A stretch of DNA of 46,056 bases. Source: Welwitschia mirabilis (taxonomy: Eukaryota > Gnetophyta > Gnetopsida > Welwitschiales). The stretch covers positions 32,177,742 to 32,223,797 of the forward strand of contig JBOZIK010000001.1 in the NCBI GenBank assembly GCA_051453625.1, written 5' to 3'. A program made the position numbers and the translations under genes. Below, one piece after another: positions 33,076 to 44,593 of the stretch (position 1 is its first letter; the number at the start of each line of letters is the position of its first letter). The notes under the pieces are model-generated. The model had not been told where the DNA came from and did no database searches. It worked only from the letters and a program-made list of their open reading frames with translations.

Positions 33076-33420
33076 TATCCTGCAAAATAACAATGTTAAG
33101 GCAAATTATTAATGAAAATAGATTTCCATATCCTTATGCATAATAAATACATCAAATGGTTTAGAGGTCAATTAAGCATGCTAACAAGGCATAAATTTCT
33201 TAATGTAAATGTTAAATTTTACATGTTACTAATGATATTTATTTAGAGACAAATAGATGAAGTCCTTTTTTTATGAAACTAATTAAAAAATAAGAAAAAA
33301 ATTAAACAAAACTTGTCTTTAATAGAACCTAGTTGGATCTATGCTTTGCAAAACTACTAATGAAAATAAACAAACATGGAATAATTTAAAAACATAAACC
33401 TTAATATTTTAATTTATACA

Positions 33421-33460
<40 letters not shown>

Positions 33461-33555
33461 ATTCAAGAAGAGGGACTATATGTATTTACAACATGTATAT
33501 TAATTCTACTTACTTTTTAATTATGAATTTACATTTATAAAAATTTATTAAAATT
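33076..33555. other. No gene seen; TA microsatellite
   Basis: AT-rich DNA with a perfect (TA)n tract at 33425-33468 (44 bases). Nothing else is recognised. Confidence 0.7.
33425..33468. repeat. TA microsatellite
   Basis: 22 uninterrupted TA units. Such tracts are common in plant intergenic DNA. Confidence 0.95.
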
Positions 33556-33559
33556 ATTC

Positions 33560-33960
33560 TAATAATCTTCCACCTTAAGGAAGTTTTAACTACAATTCAA
33601 ACCATTCTTCATATAGTTTTTAACTCTTTTATGTATAAGAACTTTATCTTTGATTTATAAACTTTTAACAAGTTCTAATTTAATTTTATTTATAAAAACT
33701 TTTATTCCAAATCTATTTTAAACAACTTAAATGCCATTTACATTGCAATATAAATGATAGCCTAATACATATCCAGATGTGTTGCGGTTGAAAACATCCT
33801 AGTTATGTTGATATAATATACTTAAAAATATCATTTTTCTATACCATTTTATTTATGTTTTAGTTACATTTGATTATCTTACTTCATAACTAAATGTTAT
33901 TTAAATCCTAAGATATTAATTCCCATATATTTCTCTTCATCATTACTTCATATCCTTTGT
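33560..33960 (-). pseudogene. Ty1/copia reverse transcriptase fragment (decayed)
   Basis: On the minus strand, MMKRNIWELI (about 33925-33955) matches the start of the copia RT domain. A clearer block THLDMY*AIIYIAM*MAFKL follows near 33720-33785 and runs on into FKIDLE, the segment that in copia elements holds the first catalytic Asp. Downstream parts are out of frame. The family is Ty1/copia rather than gypsy because of this block order. A SIRE-like subgroup is possible but not shown. No LTR or primer site of this element was found on the minus strand. Confidence 0.5.
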
Positions 33961-34754
33961 TGATCACAACTTTGAATGATGAGTTAATATTTCCTATTTA
34001 ATGTTAATTATCATCATAAAACAAATCTTGTTAACATTAAAAAAAAAGTATGTACTATCTTTGGATCATATGTTTCTCATTATTTTATTATTTCTATACG
34101 TTAATACATTATGTTTTTCTATATATTTATTAGCATTAACTTGGACTTATTAAATAAGTATTTATGTAGCTATATATTTATTTTTGTCAAGTCCTAAATT
34201 TCTATCTAAACATTTGTGATGACATATAATATGTTTAGTTTTGTAATATTCTTAAGGTAAAATATTTTAATATTAATTAAAACATATTATTTACTCATTA
34301 TAGTTTACCTTTTTCATGGAATTATCTAAGTTTTTCATAGGTATTAGATCCTTAAATCTACTCTTGTTACACCTTTTATCTTTATTTAAAAAAACCTTCT
34401 TTAATTAATATTATATTTATCATATAGTTTAGTAAATTTAGTGCATCCTACAACGATACATTTTTTGACTTTAACATTTCATTTATTTAATATCTATTTA
34501 TGAAAGTGGATCATACAACTAAATAGTACTAAGTGTGGAAGTTGTTGTCTTTCTATTACTTTATCATAAAAATGAAATCTTCCAGACATCCATATGTGTT
34601 GTAAATAAAAGAAAAGTATTTATTTTCTTTTAATCCATGATTTTTTATTTTATAATTTTATTTTAACATGGTACACAAGAAATGAAGATGTCATTCCTTT
34701 GTTCATAGAATTTTCTAGAAATTTCATAACATGTATTGTTATTCATTACTAAAG
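33961..34754. other. Probable upstream part of the copia fossil
   Basis: No motif could be read with confidence. By position it would hold integrase-RT linker sequence of the minus-strand copia fragment. Confidence 0.25.
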
Positions 34755-35065
34755 TTCTTAGATTTAGATAAATCCTATAAGGTTGCATATCCTTTCTAAG
34801 AAATCATGATTAAGTATAACATGTTAAAGGTTGTTTTTTAAAATATTTTTAGATTATGCATCTATGTAATTAACTCTTAATATATTATCTCCTTTATTTG
34901 GAAATGAAAATTACTTTCATCTTAATATGATAATGCTCTATCATTTAAGTACTTCAACTCACTATTTAAATAACCTATGTAATAGATATTATCCTCTTTG
35001 ATAGTATTTACTTTCTTCTCTATTGTTATCATCATGACATTAAACAATTTTCATTGTAATGTGCT
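34755..35065. repeat. 311-bp direct repeat, left copy
   Basis: From TTCTTAGATTTAGATAAATC to TGTAATGTGCT. It matches 35480-35790 with no net length change and about 29 differences of 311 by my count. The copy ends exactly at a 100-N gap. Confidence 0.9.
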
Positions 35066-35165
35066 NNNNNNNNNNNNNNNNNNNNNNNNNNNNNNNNNNN
35101 NNNNNNNNNNNNNNNNNNNNNNNNNNNNNNNNNNNNNNNNNNNNNNNNNNNNNNNNNNNNNNNNN

Positions 35166-35479
35166 TCTTCCCTAGTCACCAGTCACTGCAGATAATGATA
35201 GAAATTAAGTGAGCATGCCTTGAAAGAAGTTTCCTTACAGATCATTTACAAGCCTATAAACATGTGAAGTAATGCAATTGGATCATAGTCAACAAAAAAA
35301 AGAGGCTATCTCCTAGTTCTTTTGATAATTAGCCTAACTTCATCTGTCCTCCTCCAAGTTCATCTTGTTTGTTTTGTTTTTGCCTAGGACTTGCTTTTTT
35401 ACTCTATGTTTTGTAGATTGTAGTATTGAAACTTCTATTTCTACATAGTAATGAAAAGCTTAATTTTCATTTAAAAAAA
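35166..35479 (+). mobile_element. LINE-like 3' tail
   Basis: A pyrimidine-rich 3' UTR-like stretch (TTGTTTGTTTTGTTTTTGCC, near 35368) is followed by a segment with AGTAATGAAAAG and a short A-run ending at 35479, directly abutting the second copy of a direct repeat. This is how plant LINE insertions end. No reverse transcriptase could be read, so it would be a strongly 5'-truncated copy, or the rest lies in the gap at 35066-35165. Confidence 0.45.
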
Positions 35480-35790
35480 TTCTTAGATTTAGAAAAATCA
35501 TATAAGGTTGCATATCCTCTCTCAGAACTCGTGATTAAGTCTAACATGTTAAAGGTCTTTTTTCAAAATATTTTTGGATTATGCATCTATGTAACCAAAT
35601 CTTAATATATTATCTCCTTTATTTGGAAATGAAAGTTACTTTCCTCTTAATATAATAATTCTCTATCATTTAAGTACTTCAATTCACTATTAAAATAACC
35701 TATGAAATAGGTATTATCTTCTTTGATGGTATTTATTTTGTTCTCTATTGCTATCATCATGACATCAAACAATTTTCATTCTAATGTGCT
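35480..35790. repeat. 311-bp direct repeat, right copy
   Basis: Starts TTCTTAGATTTAGAAAAATC immediately after the A-run at 35479 and ends CTAATGTGCT. It is either a very long target duplication of the LINE-like insertion or one half of an older segmental duplication. Confidence 0.9.
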
Positions 35791-36634
35791 TAAGAATAAT
35801 AGATTCTACTTCAGCCTAAGATTATATAGAACATTTCTTTATGTAATATAGATAATTCACCTAAGGATAATCCAAAAGTTCTCTAATATCCATAGCTAAT
35901 CATGAATTCTTATTTTAAATTATAATTATGCTATAGTGCCTTTCATTTAACTTATACAAGATATTCCATATAAAACTCATATGTTGAATTGTTTTCATAT
36001 TCATTATCTAATAGGCTACTGTAGTATCGTGACTAAATTTAAATAATTAAGTGTATATATTATTAATATGATATTAGAATAAATAAAATATTTAGTTTAT
36101 TTTAACTCATTTCCTTTCATAAAGGTAATCAAAGATGTGATTGATTTTTATCATTAAAAGAATAACATTAAATATTAGTTCTTTAACCTAATGTATCTAA
36201 CCTCTCTTTTGAATTTTTTTTATTTTTGATTTACACTGTAAGATATAAAATCCTTTATATAATATATCTTGTAATTATTAATCTTTTTCCTCTATTTTGA
36301 AAATCATTTTCTTGGTTTTACTTCCTTTAATTACCTCCTTTATCCTAATTAGGATTATTGTGTTTATTATCATAATTTTTTTAACTTTACTTTTTATAAT
36401 TTTTATTAATATTTCATCTCTTTTAAAAACATATAACATAATACTTGATTAACATATATCTACTATGGTTTGTATGCATACTGTGGTCATTTACTTAGGG
36501 ATACATGAATACTCTAGAAAAAATCTACTAATGTGCTTACTTTATAAGAAAGCTCTTCAATGTAATAAGGAAAGGAGAAGAAATAAAATTTTAGTTTGGG
36601 AAATCTTGTTTTTACTCTTTTCTTTTCCATAAAA
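35791..36634. other. AT-rich stretch, possibly an LTR at its right end
   Basis: No coding motif is seen. If the primer site at 36635 is real, the last several hundred bases would be an LTR on the plus strand. Its end near CTTTTCCA fits poorly, and no second copy is in the window. Confidence 0.3.
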
Positions 36635-36646
36635 TGGTATCAGGGC
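36635..36646 (+). other. Possible primer binding site, initiator-Met tRNA type
   Basis: TGGTATCAGGGC matches the complement of the plant initiator Met-tRNA 3' end (TGGTATCAGAGC) at 11 of 12 bases. This site is used by most copia and many gypsy elements. The following 370 bases look like an untranslated leader, with repeated CTTAGATCTAGG units (about 36841-36890). The frames called at 36712 and 36797 are unsupported. Confidence 0.45.
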
Positions 36647-38249
36647 ATCCAAGCTAGGGCTCTTGAGGCTCTTGGAGTTTCTTTATCATTGTTGAGCTTC
36701 TTTAACTTCTTGTGTCCTCAATTTTTCTTGTTCATGAGCTTGGAGAGGCTCCTAGTCTAAATATACTTGAGCTTTTTGGAAACTTCTTAAGCAAATGTGC
36801 TTGTTGTTACCCCTTGCATACCTTTGCATGCTTGTTTTTTCTTAGGGTTTTTCTTAGATCTAGGGTTTTACTTAGATCTAGGATCTTATCTTAGATATAC
36901 ATTTTTCTTATGGATTTTTGGAGGGTTCTTCTATGTTTTCTTTAAGTTTCTTACTTATAAGTTTGGTTGTAATTTATTTGCATGTAATGTACTTACATTT
37001 CATTTACAAGTTTTATAATATGCTTGAGTATTATAACACATGCGCCATTGTCTCATAGTATGCTTGATTATTATAGAAAATATTTTACACACATTTTTTT
37101 TTTATTTTCTACTTATGCTTCTGCAAAAGTAGTGACAATATAAAATCCTAGTGCTTAATATCCCTATTACTCAAAATGTGGAAAGTGGAGAAGTTTTTAA
37201 GCCTACTTTACTTAATATATTTTACATTGCCAATATCTCTTCTTAGTGAATTTTAGTTGATAGGTTCACCTATGCTTGATTGAAAATGCAATGGTGGTAA
37301 ATTGATCTACTACGAATGATGACACATGCTTTATTTGTTGATAAGTCTTTAATTTAATTAGAAATTCTATAAGATAGCTAAATAATTTCAACAAAATACT
37401 TAAGAAAAATAAAGTTATATTATAAAAGTACTAGAAAGAAACTAAAAACTATATCATCATACATAGACTTTAATCATTACTTTTTTTATGGATTTTAATT
37501 TTTCATATTTTTTTACTTAAATGAATACTTCATTTATTGAATCAAAATACATTATTTTTTAAGAATGATTATTCCTAACAAAATGGTGTTCTAATGGTTA
37601 CTCTACTATGAATAATATTTATAAGAAGTGGGGAATAAAAATAAATAAGACAAATAAAACATAGCTAGATGATGTGTATCACTTATTTCTAACTAATATA
37701 CTCTCTCAATATTAACTCTAGCTAAGATTAATACTAAGGGCAAGAAAATAATAGTAGATAACTTTTTCAAATTACCTACACAATAATACAAGATTCATTT
37801 GAGAATACAAAATTGTATAACTATCTAGAAAATACAACAGTAAGTAATTTCCTATGTTTTCATAATAAGTATAGTTACAATTCTTTCACCATAATCTTTT
37901 TTGCCTTAAATACACTTTCTAACTATTCTCTAAATTTTCCAAAAAGGATCCTTGTGTCTCCTCCACATTATATATTTATAGGTATATCATAAGTAATTTT
38001 TTATTGTTTTATTTTTGTGTCACCTATCCCCATTTTTCTAATGATTTTCTCACATTAATGGGAGTTTATTTCTTTTATACCATATGTCTAATTATTACAA
38101 CCATTCCCTTTTTTGTAACAAGGCTTCCACTATTCTTGTATTAGAATAATTGGCCTACAAAACCAAGTTAGCTATGTGCAACACTAATATATTATAGTAA
38201 TGTTATGTAATTCATCATAGCATATTACTAAACAACTATCATTTCATTC
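36647..38249. other. Leader-like and unassigned AT-rich DNA
   Basis: No gene is recognised. On the minus strand a TATA-like box (CTATAAATATATAATG, near 37975) is followed by a GGAGACACAAGGATCC-like leader. With the G-rich tract at 38301-38318 upstream of it, this could be an LTR on the minus strand. No terminal repeat pair confirms that. Confidence 0.3.
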
Positions 38250-40170
38250 ATTTTAGTAAGAAAAGAAAGTAAAAATATACATAGACTTCTAATTTATTAG
38301 TTCCCCCATACTCAAACATTTGTTAGTCCTCTAATAATTTACATTATTTCTTTTGTTATTTCATTTTCTGTTTTACTATTTCTAATTCCTCCTCAACCTG
38401 TGACTTTTTCATTTCTTTTAGCTATTTCATTGCTTTGATTTATTCTTTAAAAAGGATTGGATCCTCTAAATTTATATTTTATTATTTAGATGGAGCTATC
38501 TTGAATGTTTTTCTTTTATATTTTTTTGCTTCTTAACAATTAAAACGTTTTTTTGATTACACTAGCTGGGAAGGAGGAGGCTTTTTTAATTCATCCATTC
38601 TAGAGGAATGCCCAACCCAAATAGTATGAACTCCCTCTTCTCCCTTTATTTTAGAGAAAATGTCTATAAATGTTCTTCTAAGGATTCACATACACTTGAA
38701 AAGTTGATTTCTTTAGTCTTTTAAATGATCCAAATAATGGTTAGTGACTATGAAAAGACAAATGTCTTTTTTGAGGCCCTCATAAACATGGAGGAGCTTG
38801 TTTGATGTTCTCTAATGTTTTCCTTTTACTGCTTCACTCTTAGCATTGTTTATCTCCTCTAAGACTTGGTTGGACATCCTAGTGATTCTCTTCCATCCTT
38901 CTTCTGTCTTTTGTATAATCTCATCAATAACTTTTTCATAATTATCGAAGTAATCATATAGTTTTTTAGGATACAAGTGCATATTTATTAATACCTATAG
39001 TTTATCAATACCTATAGTTTCTCATTTCCAAATCCTATTATTTTTTCAAATAGGATTTGTAAAAGTTTGTTTTCATATAGCAAACTGCTATTTTTCTCTT
39101 TAAGTTTTTCAAATAAGTCTAGTTGGCTGTGAGGGATTAAACTTTCTTTAACAGAATTTGATATTTAATGCCTAATAACTTTCACATTCACTAGAGGCAT
39201 TTAATATAAAGAAATTTGCAAAATTCTTTTTTTAATTTGTGAAAATTCATTTTGCAATATTTTTATTAAACTATACTCAAACAAAGAATAATCAATTTGT
39301 GAAAATATTTGTGGAGTTGATTCCAATTTTTCTTTAAGAAAAGTAATATTTCTTTCTTGCATTTCAATTTTCTCTTACTTGGTCTACACGTGCTCTATAG
39401 CTTCTACCAATTTTTGTTTATATCTATTATTTTCTTCTTGAATTTTCATATATTTTTCATGCATTCTCCTCAAATCTAATATAAATTTCCTCTGAATATT
39501 CCTTTTTGAGTGGAAGGGATGAGTTTTTTATACATGAATGTAATAAAGTCTTTTTATTTTTTAATGTATTTAGCATCATAATGCTTATCTTGAGCCATAT
39601 TATTTAATAATTCTAACAAAAAACCTTCTTTGTTAGTGGAGGGGATCTATAGGTTCTCCCTTTTCTCTTTGATTTCTTACTCTAATTCTTTGATTTAAGC
39701 CTAAGCATTGTGTGAAAAGGAATCATCTACCCTTTCAGAGTTAAAATGATAGACTAATTTCTCTTCCAATTACTACTTTTCCTCCTTGTATTTATTATAC
39801 TTCCTTTGCTAAAATGAAATCTTATCTTTAAAAAATTCATTTTAAATTTATAAAATTTAATTATTTTCTTCATACTAAAATTTTCTTCTTAAAGCTGATT
39901 TTTCTCTAGAAGGAAGGTTGTTAAAGAATTTAGTATAGAACACAAAGAATACAACTTGTCAACTTTAAGTAATTTAGTAAAGGATTTGCTTTCTTGTTGT
40001 ATTCTTAGTTGCTTTAAAGTAAACAAATCTATTTGTTTCCTTTAAGGTTCTGAGCATTATATCTATATTTGAGTTATTGGTTGACTGGTTGAAGGTGCTT
40101 CCTCTATGCCTAAAGCACTAAAAGATGCCAAAATAGTAGCCTCAAACAATGATGTGATAGAGAATTTCAT
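38250..40170 (-). pseudogene. Long decayed coiled-coil ORF on the minus strand
   Basis: From an ATG at 40170, the minus strand reads MKFSITSLFEATILASFSAL and then EEAPSTSQP. It continues with few stops for about 600 codons, changing frame several times. The composition is that of long coiled coils: EKIEMQERNITFLKEKLEST (about 39320-39380), LFEKLKEKNSSLLYENKLLQ near 39100, WKRITRMSNQVLEEINNAKS near 38860, and EMKKSQVEEELEIVKQKM near 38390. It ends beside a G-rich tract (38301-38318, AGTATGGGGGAAC on the minus strand) that resembles a polypurine tract. An envelope-like or accessory ORF at the 3' end of an LTR element is my best guess. No family is recognised and no pol was found upstream. Confidence 0.45.
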
Positions 40171-41436
40171 ACTGATCCTATTCCTAGGAAAGAATTATGA
40201 AACATTATTACACAAAATAATTATTTAAACTAATGATGAAAATCCTAGTTAAACCTTTGTAAGTCCTATAGTATTCCTGGTTATAGAAACTAACTTATAA
40301 AAGTGTTAAAAATACTTTGTCTAATATCAATATTTTTACTCAAAGAATCTCTGATTACATATTCAAGTATGCTCCTAGTATATTTATTTCCTTTTGCTTA
40401 TTAATTATGAGGAACAAGTTTATGACATCACTATTGAAATAATGAATGCTTCTGAAATCCTTACCTTATTAATATCTACTTAATCATATTTATTTATAAT
40501 GTTATAAAAATGTTGTAGATATATAACAATGTCTTCATTCTTATGTATTTCTGGCAATAGTCTTCCATATGGGATGGTAACTTAAGAATAATTCTTAATT
40601 CATTTAGTAAAATTTAAAGTGGTATGTTATTAACTATTAAATATAACATTGGCATTTCTTTTGAAAACAACATATTTTTAGAAAAAGAGTAGACTTCCTC
40701 ATTACTATATTTCTTGAAAAAAGTTAACTAGTTCCACTAATTNNNNNNNNNNNNNNNNNNNNNNNNNNNNNNNNNNNNNNNNNNNNNNNNNNNNNNNNNN
40801 NNNNNNNNNNNNNNNNNNNNNNNNNNNNNNNNNNNNNNNNNNAACTAGTTCCACTAATTAAGTTTAATAACTCATTGTCTAAGCCTGGTAAAACTTGGGT
40901 CACTAAGACGTTTTTCAAATTTAACACTTGGTATGATCTTAACTTCTAGAAAAAAACATTTAAGATTTGGCTTTGAAGTTAATTTCTTTTCTATATGAAA
41001 TGCTTATGTAAGAATTTTTATTAAACTCCTCCTACTAACCCAACATTTTACTAAGGAAAAAATAAGATTCCTTAAAAATGAAAGCATATAATCACTACAA
41101 ATAATATTCTACTTTAAAATGTATAAAATGACATAATGAAATAGCATTTTACCTATAAAAAATATTATGGATGAGGTCTTCATGACACTTTTTAAATGCA
41201 AATAGAATTACTAAAAAATAAGAAGGAGAATCATATGCTAAAAACAAACTTCAAATAAAAATTCACCTATCAAGATGTTACATTTATATAATTTTCAAGC
41301 TTAATTTTCATGTGTTAAAGTATAATTTGTTATATCATCTATTGAAGGAGTATTTGAAGGTACCAAAGAGGGATTTGTTAAAATGTTCTATAAAAAAGTA
41401 TTTTTGTCTTGTCCTTGGATAGAGATCGAATATGGC
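40171..41436. other. No gene recognised; 100-N gap with 17-base overlap
   Basis: AT-rich, with nothing readable. The gap at 40743-40842 has AACTAGTTCCACTAATT on both sides, so it is most likely an unmerged overlap of two contigs. The minus-strand frame crossing it is an artefact. Confidence 0.6.
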
Positions 41437-42322
41437 TTCAAGCAATGACAATTACTCAAAAGATTTCTTTGAGTAGTAATTCCTTTCTCAAAGGGGATCT
41501 TTAAGAAATGACAATTACTTGAAAGGATCCTTTGAATGAGAAATGCTTCTTTAAAGGAGGTTTACAACAAAGACTAAGCTCAAAGGAGATCTTCAAGTAG
41601 CAAAGGTTCCTTGAAGGAATCCTTTAAGGAGTTATTGTTTAGGTTTCTTGAAGAGCTATCTATGCTTTTAATCCTTCCCAAACTCCCATTTATCATTCTT
41701 AAAATTAAAAGGAAACACCTTTTTATGAAGGAGGGTTTGATTAAAAATTAACTGTACATCACCTCAATTATGTAGTTCTTCATAATGGATCTTCAAGGAT
41801 TTTGAATAGGGTTTGAAAAGTAAGAAATAAATGAGGAGAAAGGGAAGGCTAAACTCATTCCTTTAGTTTTTCCCACTCAGTTCTAGGTAGAGCTCGAAGG
41901 AGATCTTTAAGCAACAATGGTTACTTAAAGAAGGTCTTCGAGCTTCCACTCAAAACATAAAGGGAATAGCAAAGAAAAGAGATCATAATATATTTTTAAA
42001 AATATCATCAAAGGGGGTTAGTCATCTATCAAAGGGGTATTCAATGGGTGACGTGTACCTTTCAACACATCATTAAAAGTATATTCTTAGCCTTTTTNNN
42101 NNNNNNNNNNNNNNNNNNNNNNNNNNNNNNNNNNNNNNNNNNNNNNNNNNNNNNNNNNNNNNNNNNNNNNNNNNNNNNNNNNNNNNNNNNNNNNNNNCAT
42201 AGCCTTTTTAAAGGATTCAAAAGAGGTCTTTAAGAAATAAAGATTACTTAAAGAGGGTTCTTCAAACTAGTAAAGCTAGCTACAGATCTTCAAACAACAA
42301 GAAGTTACTTGAAGGGGTTCTT
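41437..42322. repeat. Cluster of related hairpin (palindromic) units
   Basis: At least six diverged copies of a unit of about 40-50 bases whose halves are inverted repeats, of the form CTTCAAG(T/C)AAC - short loop - GTTACTTGAAG, bounded by GATC and GGATCC-like ends. Copies lie near 41437-41465, 41493-41532, 41584-41625, 41891-41944, 42223-42262 and 42284-42322. The best has 9-base outer arms AGCTCGAAG/CTTCGAGCT and 12-base inner arms with one mismatch. A 100-N gap (42098-42197) with TAGCCTTTTT on both sides interrupts the cluster. No coding sequence. Confidence 0.75.
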
Positions 42323-42614
42323 TAAAATAACAAATATAGCTACAGATAGGAGATAGAACATTTTTACAATTGGCATTTTTAATTAAGTTAAAAGAAATAA
42401 AGTTTTATTTAGAATTTTTTGGGTCAAATAAATTTCTTCTAATAGTTAAAAAATCAGCAGATCAAGTGCACCCTAAACTTACTTGAGTATGACATTATGA
42501 NNNNNNNNNNNNNNNNNNNNNNNNNNNNTATTTATATACTACAATGCCTTAATCAATTTAGCTTAACACAAATTTCATTATATGAATTAAGTTTTGTTGA
42601 TATCCAACTTAGAT
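42323..42614. other. No gene seen; 28-N gap
   Basis: Short AT-rich stretch including a 28-base gap (42501-42528). Nothing is recognised. Confidence 0.6.
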
Positions 42615-43300
42615 ATGGCCTCTAACTCTGACAACCTACCAATCACTCCTACTACTCCTCCCCATGTAAAGAAGTCTAAGCACTAGTTATTTAGCTTTGA
42701 GTTTTCAAAGATAGAAATGATCATTACCAGTGTAGGTAAAAATTCTTTCCATATTTTAATTTAAAATGTCTATACTCCTAATCTTTCACCTTATAATTCA
42801 ATTTCTAAAGTTCTTACCACCTTGGATAAAATACTTCGAGAGAATGAAAGAAACTAGTTTAGTCATGGGGCAATTCCACTCTGTTTTGATCCCATAGTAC
42901 ATCACTTATGCATAGAATATTCAAGAATCTGGACTAATGAGTTGAGTTTTATCCTAACTGATGAATAGGTATGATGCTTCCCTAAGGTGGTTTATAAGCC
43001 AAATACAAGACTTAGAGTGAAGGGTATGACAAACTAAGGGTAAAATCCTAGCTTTTAGTCTTTCTGCTCTCTATTTTGATGAGGATCACTTGAAAAGATG
43101 GGGATCATGGGATGACTTAGCCTATTAGAACCTTTAGGATTTCCATATTATAGAAATTAGGATTCTAACTAATTTCCTATACTGTCAACATTTACTTCCT
43201 CTAATAAAAACTTCTTGCCAAAGGAGGTCTAGGAGGAAGAATAAGGGCTAATTCAATTGAGGTCTTATGAAATCAAGTTTAGCCATTCCTTTTCTAGCTA
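42615..43300 (+). pseudogene. Decayed plus-strand ORF of unknown family
   Basis: From ATG at 42615 it reads MASNSDNLPITPTTPPHVKK and stays coherent to about 43050, with stops nearly all explicable as decayed Gln or Arg codons. Blocks include YNSISKVLTTLDKILRENER near 42797-42856, FDPIVHHLCIEYSRIWTNEL near 42880-42940 and KVVYKPNTRLRVKG near 42980. After a frameshift it continues as ALYFDEDHLKRWGSWDDLAY (about 43067-43126). A Ser/Thr/Pro-rich start followed by an RW-containing helical part is seen in plant-transposon-associated ORFs, but I do not recognise the protein. Confidence 0.4.
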
Positions 43301-44260
43301 TGCCTACTACTTATCTAGCTTACCTACAATTACAGAACAATTGTTCTTTCTATTTAAAATTCTTTTATTATAAAACTCAAGGACTGTTATTATCTATGTT
43401 ATGGAATAAAAATTTTATTAAAAATAATTAGTTGTTTTTTATTTTAGTACTTATTTTTGTTATGCCAAATTATAGAAACTATTTGAATTTCAAGCTCTTT
43501 TATTCTCATAAGAATTAATTGCTTTAAAATAAATATAAAAAAGATACGTTTATTTAAATGTCTTAAATGTTAAAAAAACAATGATATCTTGTGTAACATC
43601 GCATTTATTTTGAGGTTCACTAAGTTTTAACAAAATANNNNNNNNNNNNNNNNNNNNNNNNNNNNNNNNNNNNNNNNNNNNNNNNNNNNNNNNNNNNNNN
43701 NNNNNNNNNNNNNNNNNNNNNNNNNNNNNNNNNNNNNNNNNNNNNNNNNNNNNNNNNNNNNNNNNNNNNNNNNNNNNNNNNNNNNNNNNNNNAAGGCCTC
43801 TTTTATGAATATTTACCTCAGTGTACTTATGATAGGACATTGTTCTTTTTCTTTTCAAATTTTTCTCTGTTTTTTTCCCCTCTTTTTTTTCTTTAGAGTT
43901 TAAAATAAATGATTCTATAGGTACACTTATTTTTCTTTAATCATCTAGTTATCATTATTATAGTAACCTATTCCTTTTTAAAGTCTTACTAATTTCTTAA
44001 AGAGAATTTCACTTAATAAAAAATTTCTATAATTTAAATAGCATCCATTTTTCTTTCTTAAAAGACAAACATTATTGTATGATAAAAGTTTTTTTTTTGT
44101 TTTCCCTAGAATAAAATGGTTAAGGAGGAAGATACAAGGGTATAATTCTTTCCACCTTATAAGGTTGTCTAATTTCTTCTAAGATTAAAACTTTAAGTTT
44201 TGATTTTATGATCATTTATTTAATATGTATCTTTAGTTTCCTCATTAAATACTTCCATCA
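43301..44260. other. T-rich stretch, no gene; 155-N gap
   Basis: Low-complexity T-rich DNA (TTTTTTCCCCTCTTTTTTTT, near 43870) around a gap at 43638-43792. No motif could be read. Confidence 0.6.
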
Positions 44261-44593
44261 NNNNNNNNNNNNNNNNNNNNNNNNNNNNNNNNNNNNNNNN
44301 NNNNNNNNNNNNNNNNNNNNNNNNNNNNNNNNNNNNNNNNNNNNNNNNNNNNNNNNNNNNNNNNNNNNNNNNNNNNNNNNNNNNNNNNNNNNNNNNNNNN
44401 NNNNNNNNNNNNNNNNNNNNNNNNNNNNNNNNNNNNNNNNNNNNNNNNNNNNNNNNNNNNNNNNNNNNNNNNNNNNNNNNNNNNNNNNNNNNNNNNNNNN
44501 NNNNNNNNNNNNNNNNNNNNNNNNNNNNNNNNNNNNNNNNNNNNNNNNNNNNNNNNNNNNNNNNNNNNNNNNNNNNNNNNNNNNNNNNNNNNN
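44261..44593. other. Assembly gap (333 N)
   Basis: Unknown sequence. By position it would hold the C-terminal part of the minus-strand integrase fragment that starts at 44594. Confidence 0.95.

Noticed and set aside
36712-37018. Overlapping frames after the Met-type primer site as a gag start
   Set aside because: They overlap in two frames, are Cys/Phe-rich and contain a nucleotide-level repeat; they look like untranslated leader.
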